A DNA stretch of 64,000 nucleotides from an uncultured Bacteroides sp. (GTDB lineage Bacteria; Bacteroidota; Bacteroidia; Bacteroidales; Bacteroidaceae). The stretch covers positions 2,075,258 through 2,139,257 of the forward strand of contig NZ_OY782578.1 in NCBI RefSeq assembly GCF_963677945.1. Reading direction: 5' to 3'. Shown here piece by piece: positions 18,591-27,813 of this stretch. The notes beneath the pieces were generated by a model that saw only the letters and a list, made by a program, of their open reading frames with translations, did no database searches and had not been told where the DNA came from. Positions within the stretch are counted from its first letter, which is position 1. Every line of letters starts with the position of its first letter. Made by a program: the position numbers and the translations under genes.

Positions 18591-20846
18591 ATGTCACATT
18601 TACCGAATCTTATAGCAGACTTAGCGCTTATTCTTATATCTGCCGGAATAACTACGTTGTTATTTAAGAAATTAAAGCAACCGTTAGTCCTGGGATATAT
18701 TGTTGCGGGATTTTTAGTGGGACCGCATACATTTCTTACGCCTACCGTTGTTGATACAGCTAATATACAAATCTGGTCGGATATTGGTGTAATATTCCTT
18801 CTCTTTGCCCTTGGACTGGAATTTAGTTTCAAGAAAATACTGAAAGTAGGAGGATCGGCCATCATTGCTGCCTGTACAATCATCTTTTGCATGATATTGG
18901 TAGGTATAACTGTTGGTTTGGGCTTTGGATGGCAACGAATGGACTGCATTTTCCTGGGTGGAATGATTGCAATGTCTTCTACCACCATTATATACAAAGC
19001 TTTTGATGATTTAGGATTAGGGAAGAAAAAGTTTGCCGGACTTGTTCTTAGCATATTGATTCTTGAAGATATTCTGGCCATTGTTCTTATGGTTGTACTA
19101 TCAACAATGGCTGTAAGTAGCAGTTTTCAGGGAAGTGATCTTATTGCCAGTATATCTAAACTTGTATTTTTCCTGGTTCTTTGGTTTGTTGTGGGAATCT
19201 TCCTTATTCCCGGAATCCTGAAAAAAACACGTAAGTTGATGAGTGATGAAACACTGATGATTGTTTCTTTGGGTATGTGTTTCGGAATGGTTGTGCTTGC
19301 TTCTCAGGTAGGTTTCTCGCCTGCATTTGGTGCTTTTATTATGGGGTCTATATTGGCTGAAACAATTGAGGCCGAACATATAGAACATCTGGTGAAACCT
19401 GTGAAAGATCTTTTTGGAGCGATATTCTTTGTTTCAGTAGGTATGATGGTAGATCCTTCAATGATTGTAGAATATGCTCTTCCCATTGCGGTTATCTCAC
19501 TTGTTGTAATTCTGGGACAGACTTTTTTTGGAACCTCTGGTGTGCTTTTATCCGGACAACCATTGAGGACTGCAATGCAATGCGGATTCAGCTTAGGGCA
19601 AATTGGTGAGTTTGCATTTATCATTGCTTCATTAGGCGTAACGTTGAAAGTAACAAGTCATTTCTTATATCCAATCGTAGTTGCGGTTTCTGTAATCACA
19701 ACTTTCCTTACTCCGTATATGATTCGTCTTGCCGAACCGGCTTACGTAAAGGTTGACCGCTCAATGCCTCGTTCCTGGAAACGGTTCCTCGACCGCTATT
19801 CTTCAGGATCGCAGACAGTGAACTATGAGAGTGACTGGAAGAAACTGCTTATGGCTATGGGACGAAACATTGTTATATATTCTATTATAAGTATTGCCGT
19901 TATTATATTGTCTTTCCGTTTTGTTGCTCCTGTATTTCATAATTATTTGCCTCAATTTTGGGCGGCATTATGTGGCACAATCTTTACTGTTCTTTGCATA
20001 TCTCCATTTTTGAGAGCTATTGTAGTAAAGAAGAACCATTCCGAAGAATTTGTTACGTTGTGGGAAGACAACCATGTAAACCGTGGTCCGTTGGTTTCTA
20101 CTATTGTTTTAAGAGTGGTAATAGCAGTTGCGTTTGTTGCATTTGTTATTGCTCATTTCTTCAAAGCTTCTATAGGATTAGCTCTTGGAGTAGCTGTAAT
20201 TCTCGTTTTTTTAATGGTATATTCAAGAGTATTGAAAAAGCAGTCTATCCTTATTGAACGCAGATTTATTCAGAATTTACGATTGCGCGATATGCATGCC
20301 GAGTATATAGGAAGTAAAAAGCCGGCTTATGCAGGTAGTCTGCTTTCGCGAGACTTGCACCTTACCGATTTAGAAATTCCAGGCGAGTCTGTCTGGGCCG
20401 GAAAAACATTGGCAGAACTCAATTTAGGTAAGAAGTATGGTGTACATGTTGTTTCCATTCTTAGAGGAAAGCAACGTATTAATATTCCGGGAGCTTCTGT
20501 AAGACTTTTCCCTTTGGACAAGATTCAGGTTATCGGTACTGACGAGCAGTTAAACTTATTTAGTCAGCATATGATGAAGGAAGATGTGGTAGAAGATAAT
20601 AAAGATTTAGAAAAAAGCATCATGACTTTGAAACAGTTTATGATTAATATTAATTCTGTCTTTCTCGGCAAATCTATTCGTGAATCGGGTATTCGTGACA
20701 AATATAAGTGCCTGATTGTGGGGATGGAACGTGATGGTAATTCTCTGAGAACGCCGGATGTGAACGCTCCTTTTCAGGAAGGAGATGTGGTATGGGTTGT
20801 GGGTGAAAAAGAGGATGTATACAAATTGGTAGATCAAAAGAGCTAA
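18591..20846 (+). CDS. Kef-type cation:proton antiporter (CPA2 family) with two TrkA-C domains
   Basis: 751 residues. Residues 1-385 form an antiporter domain with about twelve membrane segments and typical CPA2 text (FLLFALGLEFSFKKI, AFGAFIMGSILAE, GQIGEFAFIIASLG). A shorter hydrophobic region follows (about 430-545). The C-terminal cytoplasmic part contains two TrkA-C-like regulatory domains, about 580-665 (LEIPGESVWAGKTLAEL) and about 680-750 (SVFLGKSIRESGIRDKY). The usual RCK-N nucleotide-binding domain is absent, so the gating ligand would bind TrkA-C; cyclic di-AMP is known to do this in some Gram-positive proteins. Likely exchanges K+ or Na+ for protons. Single gene between a terminator and the HIT gene. 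Confidence 0.9.
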   Translation: MSHLPNLIADLALILISAGITTLLFKKLKQPLVLGYIVAGFLVGPHTFLTPTVVDTANIQIWSDIGVIFLLFALGLEFSFKKILKVGGSAIIAACTIIFCMILVGITVGLGFGWQRMDCIFLGGMIAMSSTTIIYKAFDDLGLGKKKFAGLVLSILILEDILAIVLMVVLSTMAVSSSFQGSDLIASISKLVFFLVLWFVVGIFLIPGILKKTRKLMSDETLMIVSLGMCFGMVVLASQVGFSPAFGAFIMGSILAETIEAEHIEHLVKPVKDLFGAIFFVSVGMMVDPSMIVEYALPIAVISLVVILGQTFFGTSGVLLSGQPLRTAMQCGFSLGQIGEFAFIIASLGVTLKVTSHFLYPIVVAVSVITTFLTPYMIRLAEPAYVKVDRSMPRSWKRFLDRYSSGSQTVNYESDWKKLLMAMGRNIVIYSIISIAVIILSFRFVAPVFHNYLPQFWAALCGTIFTVLCISPFLRAIVVKKNHSEEFVTLWEDNHVNRGPLVSTIVLRVVIAVAFVAFVIAHFFKASIGLALGVAVILVFLMVYSRVLKKQSILIERRFIQNLRLRDMHAEYIGSKKPAYAGSLLSRDLHLTDLEIPGESVWAGKTLAELNLGKKYGVHVVSILRGKQRINIPGASVRLFPLDKIQVIGTDEQLNLFSQHMMKEDVVEDNKDLEKSIMTLKQFMININSVFLGKSIRESGIRDKYKCLIVGMERDGNSLRTPDVNAPFQEGDVVWVVGEKEDVYKLVDQKS

Positions 20847-20913
20847 AAAATACACCTTTGATAGAATATTTATTATTACTTTTACGACATTAACATTAAA
20901 ATAGATAGTAAAA

Positions 20914-21336
20914 ATGAGTGATCCTAAAGATTGTCTGTATTGCCAAAACAATCAGACTTTGAATGATTTAATGATTGAATTTGCACAATTAAGTGTATCG
21001 AGAGCATTCCTTTTTAAGGAACAAACTTATAGAGGTCGTTGCCTGGTAGCATATAAAGATCATGTTAACGATCTTAATGAACTGAGTGATGAAGATCGTA
21101 ATGCTTTTATGGCTGATGTTGCCAAAGTAACAAGTGCTATGAATAAGGCTTTCCATCCTGCAAAAATTAATTATGGTGCTTATTCGGATAAGTTGTCTCA
21201 TCTACACTTCCATTTAGCTCCTAAATATGAAGGTGGTCCTGACTTTGGTGGCACATTCGTTATGAATCCGGGTAAGGTTTATCTTACAGATGCTGAATAT
21301 CAGGAACTGATTGATGCTGTAAAAGCTAATTTGTAA
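20914..21336 (+). CDS. HIT-family protein
   Basis: 140 residues. The histidine-triad motif is visible as HLHFHLAPKY (about residues 95-104), with the middle His as expected nucleophile. An N-terminal CLYC pair may bind metal. HIT proteins hydrolyse nucleoside phosphoramidates, dinucleotides or adenylated compounds in the cytoplasm; the precise substrate cannot be read. The C-terminal third (FGGTFVMNPGKVYLTDAEY) is a short extension seen in this bacterial subgroup. A strong terminator follows 25 bases downstream. Confidence 0.9.
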   Translation: MSDPKDCLYCQNNQTLNDLMIEFAQLSVSRAFLFKEQTYRGRCLVAYKDHVNDLNELSDEDRNAFMADVAKVTSAMNKAFHPAKINYGAYSDKLSHLHFHLAPKYEGGPDFGGTFVMNPGKVYLTDAEYQELIDAVKANL

Positions 21337-21361
21337 TTAGATAGAATCTACGTTTTATATT

Positions 21362-21399
21362 AAAAATGGGGTTGTTCCAAACGGAACAACCCCATTTTT
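21362..21399. terminator. Bidirectional intrinsic terminator after the HIT gene
   Basis: A perfect 17-bp stem, AAAAATGGGGTTGTTCC (21362-21378) with its complement at 21383-21399, and a 4-base loop. A and T runs lie on both sides. A second hairpin follows at 21423-21458 (TCTCTGAGAAT with ATTCTCAGAGA). Confidence 0.92.
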
Positions 21400-21474
21400 A
21401 TTGATTCTTTCTTTGGGTCTATTCTCTGAGAATGTTTTTTAATTTCAATTCTCAGAGACTTGTTTTACTTTTAT

Positions 21475-21777
21475 ATAACCTTTTGAGGAAATATCTAACT
21501 TCTTCTTTTAAGTGAATCTAGCTAATGAAAACCAGCTATTTAATTACCTTTTTTGGGGAAATATCTAACCTTCTTAAAAGTTGATGCTGTTAGTGTAAGC
21601 CAGCTGCTTAATTACCCTTTTTGGAAATATCTAACTTCTTTTTAAGAGTTGGTGCAAGTAGTATAAGCCAGCAGGTTAATTACCTTTTTGAGAAATATCA
21701 AACTTCCTTTTTTAAATGGGTGCAGATATTGTAAACCAGTTGGTCAATTACACCTTTGGAGAATATCTTATTTCTTT
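21475..21777. repeat. 68-base imperfect tandem repeat, four full copies and one partial
   Basis: Copies begin at 21475, 21543, 21611, 21679 and 21747, each 68 bases. Each starts ATTACC or a near match, continues with AAATATCTAACTTC and ends with a word like AAGCCAGC followed by TTA. The fifth copy is cut after about 30 bases and overlaps the stop codon of the esterase gene on the other strand. The copies have diverged mainly in the middle. No open frame runs through them in either direction. Confidence 0.9.
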
Positions 21778-22664
21778 AAAGCGTCTTTCAGCTTGCAGTT
21801 CTTTAATTCACGGATACCTTCGGCAACAGTTTGTGCATTTAATATAGCTCCGGCTTCTGATGTATGGGTATGATCACCATAATATAATGTTTGAATAGCA
21901 TCTTTACCCATTTTGTCAAGTTTATCTGCAATAAGCTTATTCAAATCAATATATGGAACCTTCTCCATTGTTGCAGCTTCTTTAGTCCATAGACCGTAGC
22001 CTTCGCTATTACGAATAACAGCTACACTATCTTTAGAAGTAAACATGTTGCGAGGTATGTGTGATAATAGGATAGGAGTTGCCTTTTTAGCTTTTACATC
22101 CTTTGCGTATTTACGCATATACCAGCCAAAAGAATGAACAGTCTCTTCTTTCCCGGTAAGCTCCATAACTACAGTGGTATCATTATCAGCATATCCTTTC
22201 AATGAAGCACGGGCACGTCCCATATTTAGTGAACCACCATCGTTATGTCCAAACTGAACAAGTACATAATCTCCAGGTTTCACTGCTGAAAGTACTTTAT
22301 CCCAAAGTCCTTCCGTAATAAATGTACGACTGCTGCGTCCGCCTAGTGCATGGTTTTCCACTGATACTTTAGTTGTATCAACATAGTCAGTAAAAAAATG
22401 TCCCCATCCCCATTGGTGATTGCTACCATTATCTTTTCCATTCTTTACTGTTGAGTCACCTATTATAAAAACAACCGGACGACCTTTCTTTCTAGACGAT
22501 CCGGCAACTCCGGCATTGGCTTTCTTCGGATCGGCACCCGACTTTAAACCTAATAAATCTTCACCTGTAATTTGAGTTTTAGTAGTTTTGGTTTTTTCCT
22601 GAGCCGAAATAGTCATTGCAAATAGCGTAAATGCTACAATAAAACATAATTTTAATGCTTTCAT
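21768..22664 (-). CDS. SGNH/GDSL esterase, CE12 rhamnogalacturonan acetylesterase-like
   Basis: 298 residues with a signal peptide (ending TISAQ). After a Lys/Thr-rich linker the SGNH fold begins at about residue 60. Block I is IIGDSTVKNG with the nucleophile Ser, block II GGRSSRTF, block III QFGHNDGG, and block V DHTHTSEAGA carries the catalytic Asp and His. This block set matches carbohydrate esterase family 12, which deacetylates pectic rhamnogalacturonan. No pectin-degrading neighbours are present, so it acts either alone or with a distant locus. Its stop codon lies inside the last partial copy of the 68-base repeat. Confidence 0.88.
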   Translation of the reverse strand: MKALKLCFIVAFTLFAMTISAQEKTKTTKTQITGEDLLGLKSGADPKKANAGVAGSSRKKGRPVVFIIGDSTVKNGKDNGSNHQWGWGHFFTDYVDTTKVSVENHALGGRSSRTFITEGLWDKVLSAVKPGDYVLVQFGHNDGGSLNMGRARASLKGYADNDTTVVMELTGKEETVHSFGWYMRKYAKDVKAKKATPILLSHIPRNMFTSKDSVAVIRNSEGYGLWTKEAATMEKVPYIDLNKLIADKLDKMGKDAIQTLYYGDHTHTSEAGAILNAQTVAEGIRELKNCKLKDALKK

Positions 22665-22779
22665 ATTTTAAAATTTAATCGTAGATATCTTTTCAGCAAA
22701 AGTCTGAATTTAGAATAATTTGAGAAATAGAGATATGTACATTCATATTAAAAAACATACATTATTGCATTAAAAGTAA

Positions 22780-22787
22780 TACTTTTG
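22780..22787 (+). promoter_or_regulatory. Candidate -7 box for the carbonic anhydrase gene
   Basis: TACTTTTG fits TAnnTTTG exactly and lies 33 bases before the ATG. The -33 region has no TTTG at the standard distance. Confidence 0.5.
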
Positions 22788-22819
22788 TGAGTGATTTTTA
22801 AAAGGTAAAGAATAACAAA

Positions 22820-23494
22820 ATGGGTGAACAAGAAAATAAATCAGAATTGAGCTTGGAACATATTCTTACTGGTTCAATACGTTCCAAAGAGGAACAACAA
22901 AAACTTACCCCCAACGAGGTTCTTGATATTCTGAAAAAAGGGAATCAGGAATTTGTAGAAGATAATCTAACAGTTCGTAATAATTCTGACCGTATTCGTA
23001 CGGCTGTATTAGGGCAGTATCCGTTGGCGGTAGTTCTGTCTTGCCTTGATTCGCGAGTACCTGTAGAAGATATTTTTCATCGGGGCATAGGAGATGTGTT
23101 TGTTTCTCGCGTAGCTGGAAATATAGTAAATGAAGATATTCTGGGAAGCCTCGAGTATGCCTGCAAAGTCTCTGGATCAAAATTAATTGTTGTATTAGGT
23201 CATACTCATTGCGGAGCTATTCAGTCGGCAATTGATGATGTAAAGATGGGAAATATAACATCTTTACTTTCTAAAATTAAACCTGCCGTAGAGAAAGCTA
23301 ATAGTTTTTATAAAGGAGATAAATCATCAAAGAATGATGAGTTTATGGATGCTGTCTGTTGCTTAAATGTTCAAATATCAATTGATGAGATCAGAAGTAA
23401 AAGCCCTATTCTTAAAGAGATGGAAGACCTAAACGAAATTATTATTGTTGGAGCAATCTATGATATGAAAACAGGAAAAGTGGATTTTTTGTAA
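22820..23494 (+). CDS. Beta-class carbonic anhydrase
   Basis: 224 residues. Zinc ligands and the active-site dyad are visible: CLDSR (Cys and the Asp-Arg pair, about residues 72-76) and HTHCG (His and Cys, about residues 129-133). The protein converts CO2 and bicarbonate in the cytoplasm, which supports carboxylation reactions of succinate-producing Bacteroides. No signal peptide, so it is the cytoplasmic form. It is a single gene, divergent from the esterase. Confidence 0.95.
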   Translation: MGEQENKSELSLEHILTGSIRSKEEQQKLTPNEVLDILKKGNQEFVEDNLTVRNNSDRIRTAVLGQYPLAVVLSCLDSRVPVEDIFHRGIGDVFVSRVAGNIVNEDILGSLEYACKVSGSKLIVVLGHTHCGAIQSAIDDVKMGNITSLLSKIKPAVEKANSFYKGDKSSKNDEFMDAVCCLNVQISIDEIRSKSPILKEMEDLNEIIIVGAIYDMKTGKVDFL

Positions 23495-23668
23495 TTGATA
23501 CTTATAACTGTCTCCGGTAAAGCTTTTTTGCCGGATATAAAAATAGAACCATACTTACTTGTAAGTCCGGTTTTTTTCTTCTTACTTTGTTTAACCACAA
23601 ATAGAGAGTGGAGTATAAGCAAAAGTTCAAGTTTTTCCGGATAATAAATCAATAAATATTTGACTGTT

Positions 23669-24496
23669 ATGATTGAAATACCCGAAGCTATTGTATTGTG
23701 CCATCAGTTGAATAATACCATTAAAGGAAAGGTTATTACTGATGTTGTTGCAGGTTTTTCTCCTCACAAGTTTGCTTTCTTCTTGGGCGATCCTCAAGAT
23801 TACCCATCACTCTTGATTGGGGAAAAAGTATTTGATTCCAATCCTCGGGGAGGTTTGGTTGAAATTAGTACAGAAAATACCAGAATTGTATTTGGTGATG
23901 GAGCTAATCTTCATTATTTTGAATCAGGAAGTAAAATACCCGATAAACATCAACTCCTGATAGAATTTGATGATAATTCTTTTCTTGCTGTAACAGTGCA
24001 GATGTATGGCGGATTATGGGCTTTCAAGGTCGGTACATTCGATAATCCATATTATCTTGTTGCAGTAGAAAAACCATCGGTTTTATCTGATGCATTTAGC
24101 AAAGATTATTTTATAAATCTTATTTCTGATGAAAATCTTAAAAAGAAATCTGCAAAAGCTTTGTTGGCTACCGAACAAAGAATTCCAGGCCTTGGTAATG
24201 GTGTATTGCAGGATATTTTGTATAATGCCGGCATACATCCCAAAAAGAAAGTTCAGGAGCTGAATACACAAGAAAAGGAGATGTTGTATAATGTAATAAA
24301 GAATACGATATCTGAAATCTGCGAATTAGGTGGGAGAGATGTTGAAACCGATTTGTTTGTGAATGCCGGAGGATATAAAACAAAGCTTTCCAAAAATACT
24401 TCTGGAAAGCCTTGCTCTAAATGTGGTAGTATTATTATAAAAGAAAACTATTTAGGCGGAAGCATTTACTATTGTAAGGAATGCCAGCCATTATAG
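23669..24496 (+). CDS. Fpg/Nei-family DNA glycosylase homologue without the N-terminal proline
   Basis: 275 residues from the ATG at 23669; the same frame also opens at a TTG nine bases earlier. The fold is clear: helix-two-turn-helix region with IPGLGNGVLQDILYNAGIHP (about residues 172-191) and a C-terminal zinc finger with CSKCG and CKECQ. Active Fpg and Nei begin Met-Pro-Glu, and the exposed proline attacks the damaged base. Here the protein begins MIEIPEA, so the proline is Ile while the Glu is kept. A TTG start would not restore a proline. It may be inactive as a lyase, bind lesions only, or use another residue. Confidence 0.85.
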   Translation: MIEIPEAIVLCHQLNNTIKGKVITDVVAGFSPHKFAFFLGDPQDYPSLLIGEKVFDSNPRGGLVEISTENTRIVFGDGANLHYFESGSKIPDKHQLLIEFDDNSFLAVTVQMYGGLWAFKVGTFDNPYYLVAVEKPSVLSDAFSKDYFINLISDENLKKKSAKALLATEQRIPGLGNGVLQDILYNAGIHPKKKVQELNTQEKEMLYNVIKNTISEICELGGRDVETDLFVNAGGYKTKLSKNTSGKPCSKCGSIIIKENYLGGSIYYCKECQPL

Positions 24497-24504
24497 ATTA
24501 CTTT

Positions 24505-24927
24505 CTAGTCTTCTGAATTAAAATCAAATTCGAAGTCAAAATCATCCATAGATTCTGGAGTGCTGAAATCTTCTAATTCCCGACGATCTTTTTTTGTTGG
24601 CCGTCCGGTACCTCGTGCCCTGTCCACAAAACCACTAATTTTACTCATTTCAAGTATTTCATACTGATCAGGAGTGGTAACATTTTCCATATATTCGGGC
24701 ACAAGCTTAGCTCCAACTCGCTTTTCTATTGTTTGCAATACCTTAAATGAATAAGTAATAGGTGACTTTTTTACCTGAATAACATCACCTACTTTAATAG
24801 TGCGTGATGCTTTTACCTGTGAGCCATTAATAGAAACACGACCTTTTTTACAAGCTTCGGCAGCGATAGTACGTGTTTTGAATATACGCGTTGCCCACAT
24901 CCATTTGTCTATTCTCGCTTCAGCCAT
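24505..24927 (-). CDS. S4-domain RNA-binding protein, Hsp15-like
   Basis: 140 residues. The S4 domain fills residues 1-60 (ARIDKWMWATRIFKTRTIAAEAC, KGRVSINGSQVKASRTIKVGD), followed by an acidic C-terminal tail rich in Asp and Glu. Hsp15 of E. coli binds stalled 50S subunits carrying peptidyl-tRNA. Its place five bases after pth, which recycles dropped peptidyl-tRNA, supports the same task: rescue of blocked ribosomes. Last gene of a three-gene minus-strand operon. Confidence 0.92.
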   Translation of the reverse strand: MAEARIDKWMWATRIFKTRTIAAEACKKGRVSINGSQVKASRTIKVGDVIQVKKSPITYSFKVLQTIEKRVGAKLVPEYMENVTTPDQYEILEMSKISGFVDRARGTGRPTKKDRRELEDFSTPESMDDFDFEFDFNSED

Positions 24928-24932
24928 ACTTT

Positions 24933-25496
24933 TTATTTTTTATTAAACTGATTCATTGTAAGAGAAATGCCTGCCAGACAGAAACTTTTCACAATTTCGC
25001 CAGCCATTTCCAGGCGTTCATCCATTGTCTTCATATCTTCTTCGGTAAAATTACCAAGTACAAAATCAATCTGTCCACCTCGTGGAAAATCATTGCCGAT
25101 ACCAAAACGCAAACGTGCATAGTTCTCTGTTCCCAGTGTGGCAGCAATATGTTTTAATCCGTTATGGCCTGCATCGCTACCTTTTGCTTTTAAGCGAAGA
25201 GTCCCAAACGGTAATGCTAAGTCGTCAACCACTACAAGTACGTTTTCTAAGGCAATTTTTTCTTTTTGCATGTAATAGCGTACAGCATTCCCACTCAAAT
25301 TCATATAAGTAGATGGTTTGAGCAAAATAAGCGTACGACCTTTTATCGATAGAGTAGCGGTAGCCCCATAACGTCCATCGGTAAAAACAATATTGGACGC
25401 CTTAGCAAGGGCGTCCAATACATTAAATCCTATGTTGTGACGAGTATCCCGGTATTCATCACCGATATTACCCAATCCTACAATCAAGTATTTCAT
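24933..25496 (-). CDS. pth: Peptidyl-tRNA hydrolase
   Basis: 187 residues, normal length. The N-terminus [24 protein letters not shown] contains the conserved Asn and the catalytic His (RHNIGF). Other family text: [31 protein letters not shown] and [11 protein letters not shown]. It cleaves the ester bond of prematurely released peptidyl-tRNA in the cytoplasm. It follows rplY by 19 bases and precedes the S4 protein by 5, a typical Bacteroidetes cluster. Confidence 0.98.
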   Translation of the reverse strand: MKYLIVGLGNIGDEYRDTRHNIGFNVLDALAKASNIVFTDGRYGATATLSIKGRTLILLKPSTYMNLSGNAVRYYMQKEKIALENVLVVVDDLALPFGTLRLKAKGSDAGHNGLKHIAATLGTENYARLRFGIGNDFPRGGQIDFVLGNFTEEDMKTMDERLEMAGEIVKSFCLAGISLTMNQFNKK

Positions 25497-25515
25497 TCAA
25501 TATTGAGAAAATTGA

Positions 25516-26091
25516 TTACTTACTAGCTGCAGCAGCAAGACCTCTTGCTACACGAGTCAACTTAACAGCACAAACAACAGCTTCCTTAGCAGTTAATAAT
25601 TCTAGGTTCTCAAATGAAAGTTGTCCAACCTGAATAGTCTTACCTAATCCTAAGCTAGATACATTGATAACCAATTTTTCAGGGATATTGTTGAATAAAG
25701 CTTTAACTTTAACTTTACGTAATTGAAGAGTTAATTTACCACCGGCTTTAACACCTTCTGCCAAACCTTCAAGAGCTACAGGAACTTCCATAACGATAGG
25801 CTTAGTCTCATCGATCTGATAGAAGTCAATGTGAAGAATATTATCCTTTACTGGGTGGAATTGGATATCTTTCATGATAGCCTTAACCTTCTTACCTTCG
25901 ATATCCAGATTTACAAGATAGATATCTGGTGAATATACCAAGTTACGAAGAGAATCGTTTGTTACTGTAAAGTGTAAGTTTTCTCCTTGTCCATAAAGAA
26001 CGCAAGGTACGCTGTCAGTCTTACGAATAGCTTGAGAACCTTTCTTTCCGAAATCGTTTCTCAAAGTTGCACTAATTTCAATTGATTTCAT
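25516..26091 (-). CDS. rplY: 50S ribosomal protein L25, long (Ctc) form
   Basis: 191 residues: an L25 domain that binds 5S rRNA (residues 1-90, SIEISATLRNDFGKKGSQAIR) plus the beta-rich C-terminal domain (residues about 95-185) of the Ctc/TL5 type. A short alanine-rich tail ends the protein. It is the first gene of the rplY-pth-S4 operon and has a well-formed promoter upstream at 26189-26219. Confidence 0.97.
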   Translation of the reverse strand: MKSIEISATLRNDFGKKGSQAIRKTDSVPCVLYGQGENLHFTVTNDSLRNLVYSPDIYLVNLDIEGKKVKAIMKDIQFHPVKDNILHIDFYQIDETKPIVMEVPVALEGLAEGVKAGGKLTLQLRKVKVKALFNNIPEKLVINVSSLGLGKTIQVGQLSFENLELLTAKEAVVCAVKLTRVARGLAAAASK

Positions 26092-26188
26092 TTTCTAATT
26101 TTTTTGTGTTACTCTAAATTAAGTTTTTTGTTGCTTAACTCACCATTACACGATGTGGTATATCACACGATGCCAGTAAAAAGCGGTG

Positions 26189-26219
26189 CAAAAGTACGCT
26201 TTCTTTTTTATATTACAAA
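26189..26219 (-). promoter_or_regulatory. Bacteroides sigma-AB promoter of the rplY operon
   Basis: On the minus strand a -33 TTTG (26219-26216) is followed, 19 bases later, by TACTTTTG (26196-26189), a full match to the TAnnTTTG -7 box. The transcript would begin about 90 bases before the rplY ATG. Confidence 0.78.
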
Positions 26220-26258
26220 GAAAAGGGGAGGATAAATGACTTGAATAATATATATTTC

Positions 26259-26642
26259 CTATTCAAAATCAATATCAATCTTTATTTCATCAGAAATTAT
26301 ATGATCAGTATTTATTTCTTCTTCGTCAGTCTGATTGATTACTGTTTCCTCATTATTACTTTGGTTGTCGTTTATAAAAGATATTGCCTGCGTTAATCCT
26401 GTCATAAACTTCTCAAAATCTTCTTTATAAAGAAAAATTTTGTGTTTTTCAAAAGAAACCTGTGAATCATCTCCTTCTCCTGAAACTACTTTTTTACTTT
26501 CTGTAATAGCAATGAACATTTCGTCTTTACGGTTCTTTTTAACATCTAAATAATAAATGCGTTTACCTGCTTTGATTGATTTAGAAAAAACGATTTCCTT
26601 CTCGCTCATATCCACTGCGCTTTTCTTTTTGAACTCTTCCAT
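26259..26642 (-). CDS. DUF3276 family protein (bacterial PUR-alpha-like)
   Basis: 127 residues. Residues 15-95 (SEKEIVFSKSIKAGKRIYYL, KIFLYKEDFEKFMTGL) match the PUR-type fold of DUF3276, which is related to eukaryotic PUR-alpha and binds single-stranded nucleic acid. The C-terminal 30 residues are strongly acidic. The family is nearly universal in Bacteroidetes. It lies upstream of rplY on the same strand, but rplY has its own promoter. Confidence 0.9.
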   Translation of the reverse strand: MEEFKKKSAVDMSEKEIVFSKSIKAGKRIYYLDVKKNRKDEMFIAITESKKVVSGEGDDSQVSFEKHKIFLYKEDFEKFMTGLTQAISFINDNQSNNEETVINQTDEEEINTDHIISDEIKIDIDFE

Positions 26643-26781
26643 AAACTAAATTATCACTGTTTTAATTCGGCCTCAAAATTGACTATTTTTTTTTAATAGG
26701 CAAAAGAATAGTGCAGAAACTTCTTGTAAAAACACATTTTTAATTTTAATGAGCTATTTATTCATTAAAAAATGTAATTTG

Positions 26782-26813
26782 TTTGTGTGAACACTCTAAA
26801 ATATCTACTTTTG
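26782..26813 (+). promoter_or_regulatory. Bacteroides sigma-AB promoter of nusB
   Basis: TTTG at 26782-26785 and TACTTTTG at 26806-26813 are separated by exactly 20 bases, the consensus arrangement. The ATG of nusB lies 29 bases downstream of the -7 box. Confidence 0.88.
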
Positions 26814-26842
26814 TACGTTGAATTAATGAATTGAAAAAAGTT

Positions 26843-27769
26843 ATGATTAACAGAGTTCTTATTCGTCTTAAGATCGTGCAAATTGTGTACGCTTACTATC
26901 AAAATGGAAACAAAAACCTGGATACAGCCGAAAAAGAGTTGTTTTTTAGTCTTTCAAAGGCTTACGACCTCTACAACTACTTGTTGTTGTTGATGATAGA
27001 ATTGACGAACTTTGCCCATAAACGTATTGATGCGGCAAAAAACAAATTAGTACCTTCTCAGGAAGATTTAGCTCCTTGCATGAAATTTGTGGAAAACAAA
27101 TTTATTGCCCAATTGGAAGTAAACAAACAACTCTCAGAGTTTGTAACCAACCAAAAGAAAACATGGGCTAATGAAACCGATTTTATCAAAGAATTATTTG
27201 ATAAAATTGCTAGTTCTGATATTTATAAGGAGTATATGGAGTCTAAAGAGTCTTCTTATATAGAAGATCGTGAGTTATGGAGGAAAATCTATAAAAACTT
27301 CATTATGACTAACGAGTCTTTAGATCAGGTTTTGGAAGATCAAAGCTTATATTGGAATGATGATAAGGAAATAGTTGATACCTTTGTTATTAAAACAATC
27401 AAGAAATTTGAGGAGAAACAAGGTGCAAATCAAAAACTATTGCCAGAATTTAAAGATGATGAAGATCAGGAATTTGCTCGTAGATTGTTCCGTCGTTCAA
27501 TTCTGAATGAAGATTATTATCGCCATTTAATAAGCGAAAATACTAAGAACTGGGATTTAGACCGTGTGGCTTTCATGGATGTGATTATTATGCAGATTGC
27601 ATTAGCGGAAATACTTAGTTTCCCTAATATTCCAATTAGTGTATCTTTGAATGAATATGTAGAAATTGCGAAACTATATAGTACCGCAAAAAGTGGCAGT
27701 TTTATTAATGGAACATTGGATGGAATAGTTAATCAATTAAAAAAAGAGGGAAAGCTAACAAAAAACTAA
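26843..27769 (+). CDS. nusB: Transcription antitermination factor NusB, long Bacteroidetes form
   Basis: 308 residues from the ATG at 26843; a TTG at 26831 in the same frame is not needed. The C-terminal half (about residues 190-305) is a normal NusB domain (FARRLFRRSILNEDYYRHLIS, ISVSLNEYVEIAKLYSTAKSGSFINGTLDGI). The N-terminal half is an extension found in Bacteroidetes. NusB with NusE binds boxA RNA and keeps polymerase running through rRNA operons; the rRNA operon in this window carries boxA-like words. It heads a plus-strand cluster with yajC. Confidence 0.95.
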   Translation: MINRVLIRLKIVQIVYAYYQNGNKNLDTAEKELFFSLSKAYDLYNYLLLLMIELTNFAHKRIDAAKNKLVPSQEDLAPCMKFVENKFIAQLEVNKQLSEFVTNQKKTWANETDFIKELFDKIASSDIYKEYMESKESSYIEDRELWRKIYKNFIMTNESLDQVLEDQSLYWNDDKEIVDTFVIKTIKKFEEKQGANQKLLPEFKDDEDQEFARRLFRRSILNEDYYRHLISENTKNWDLDRVAFMDVIIMQIALAEILSFPNIPISVSLNEYVEIAKLYSTAKSGSFINGTLDGIVNQLKKEGKLTKN

Positions 27770-27813
27770 TATATTTGTTTTTTTATTGATTATAAAACTA
27801 TAAAGAATATTTT

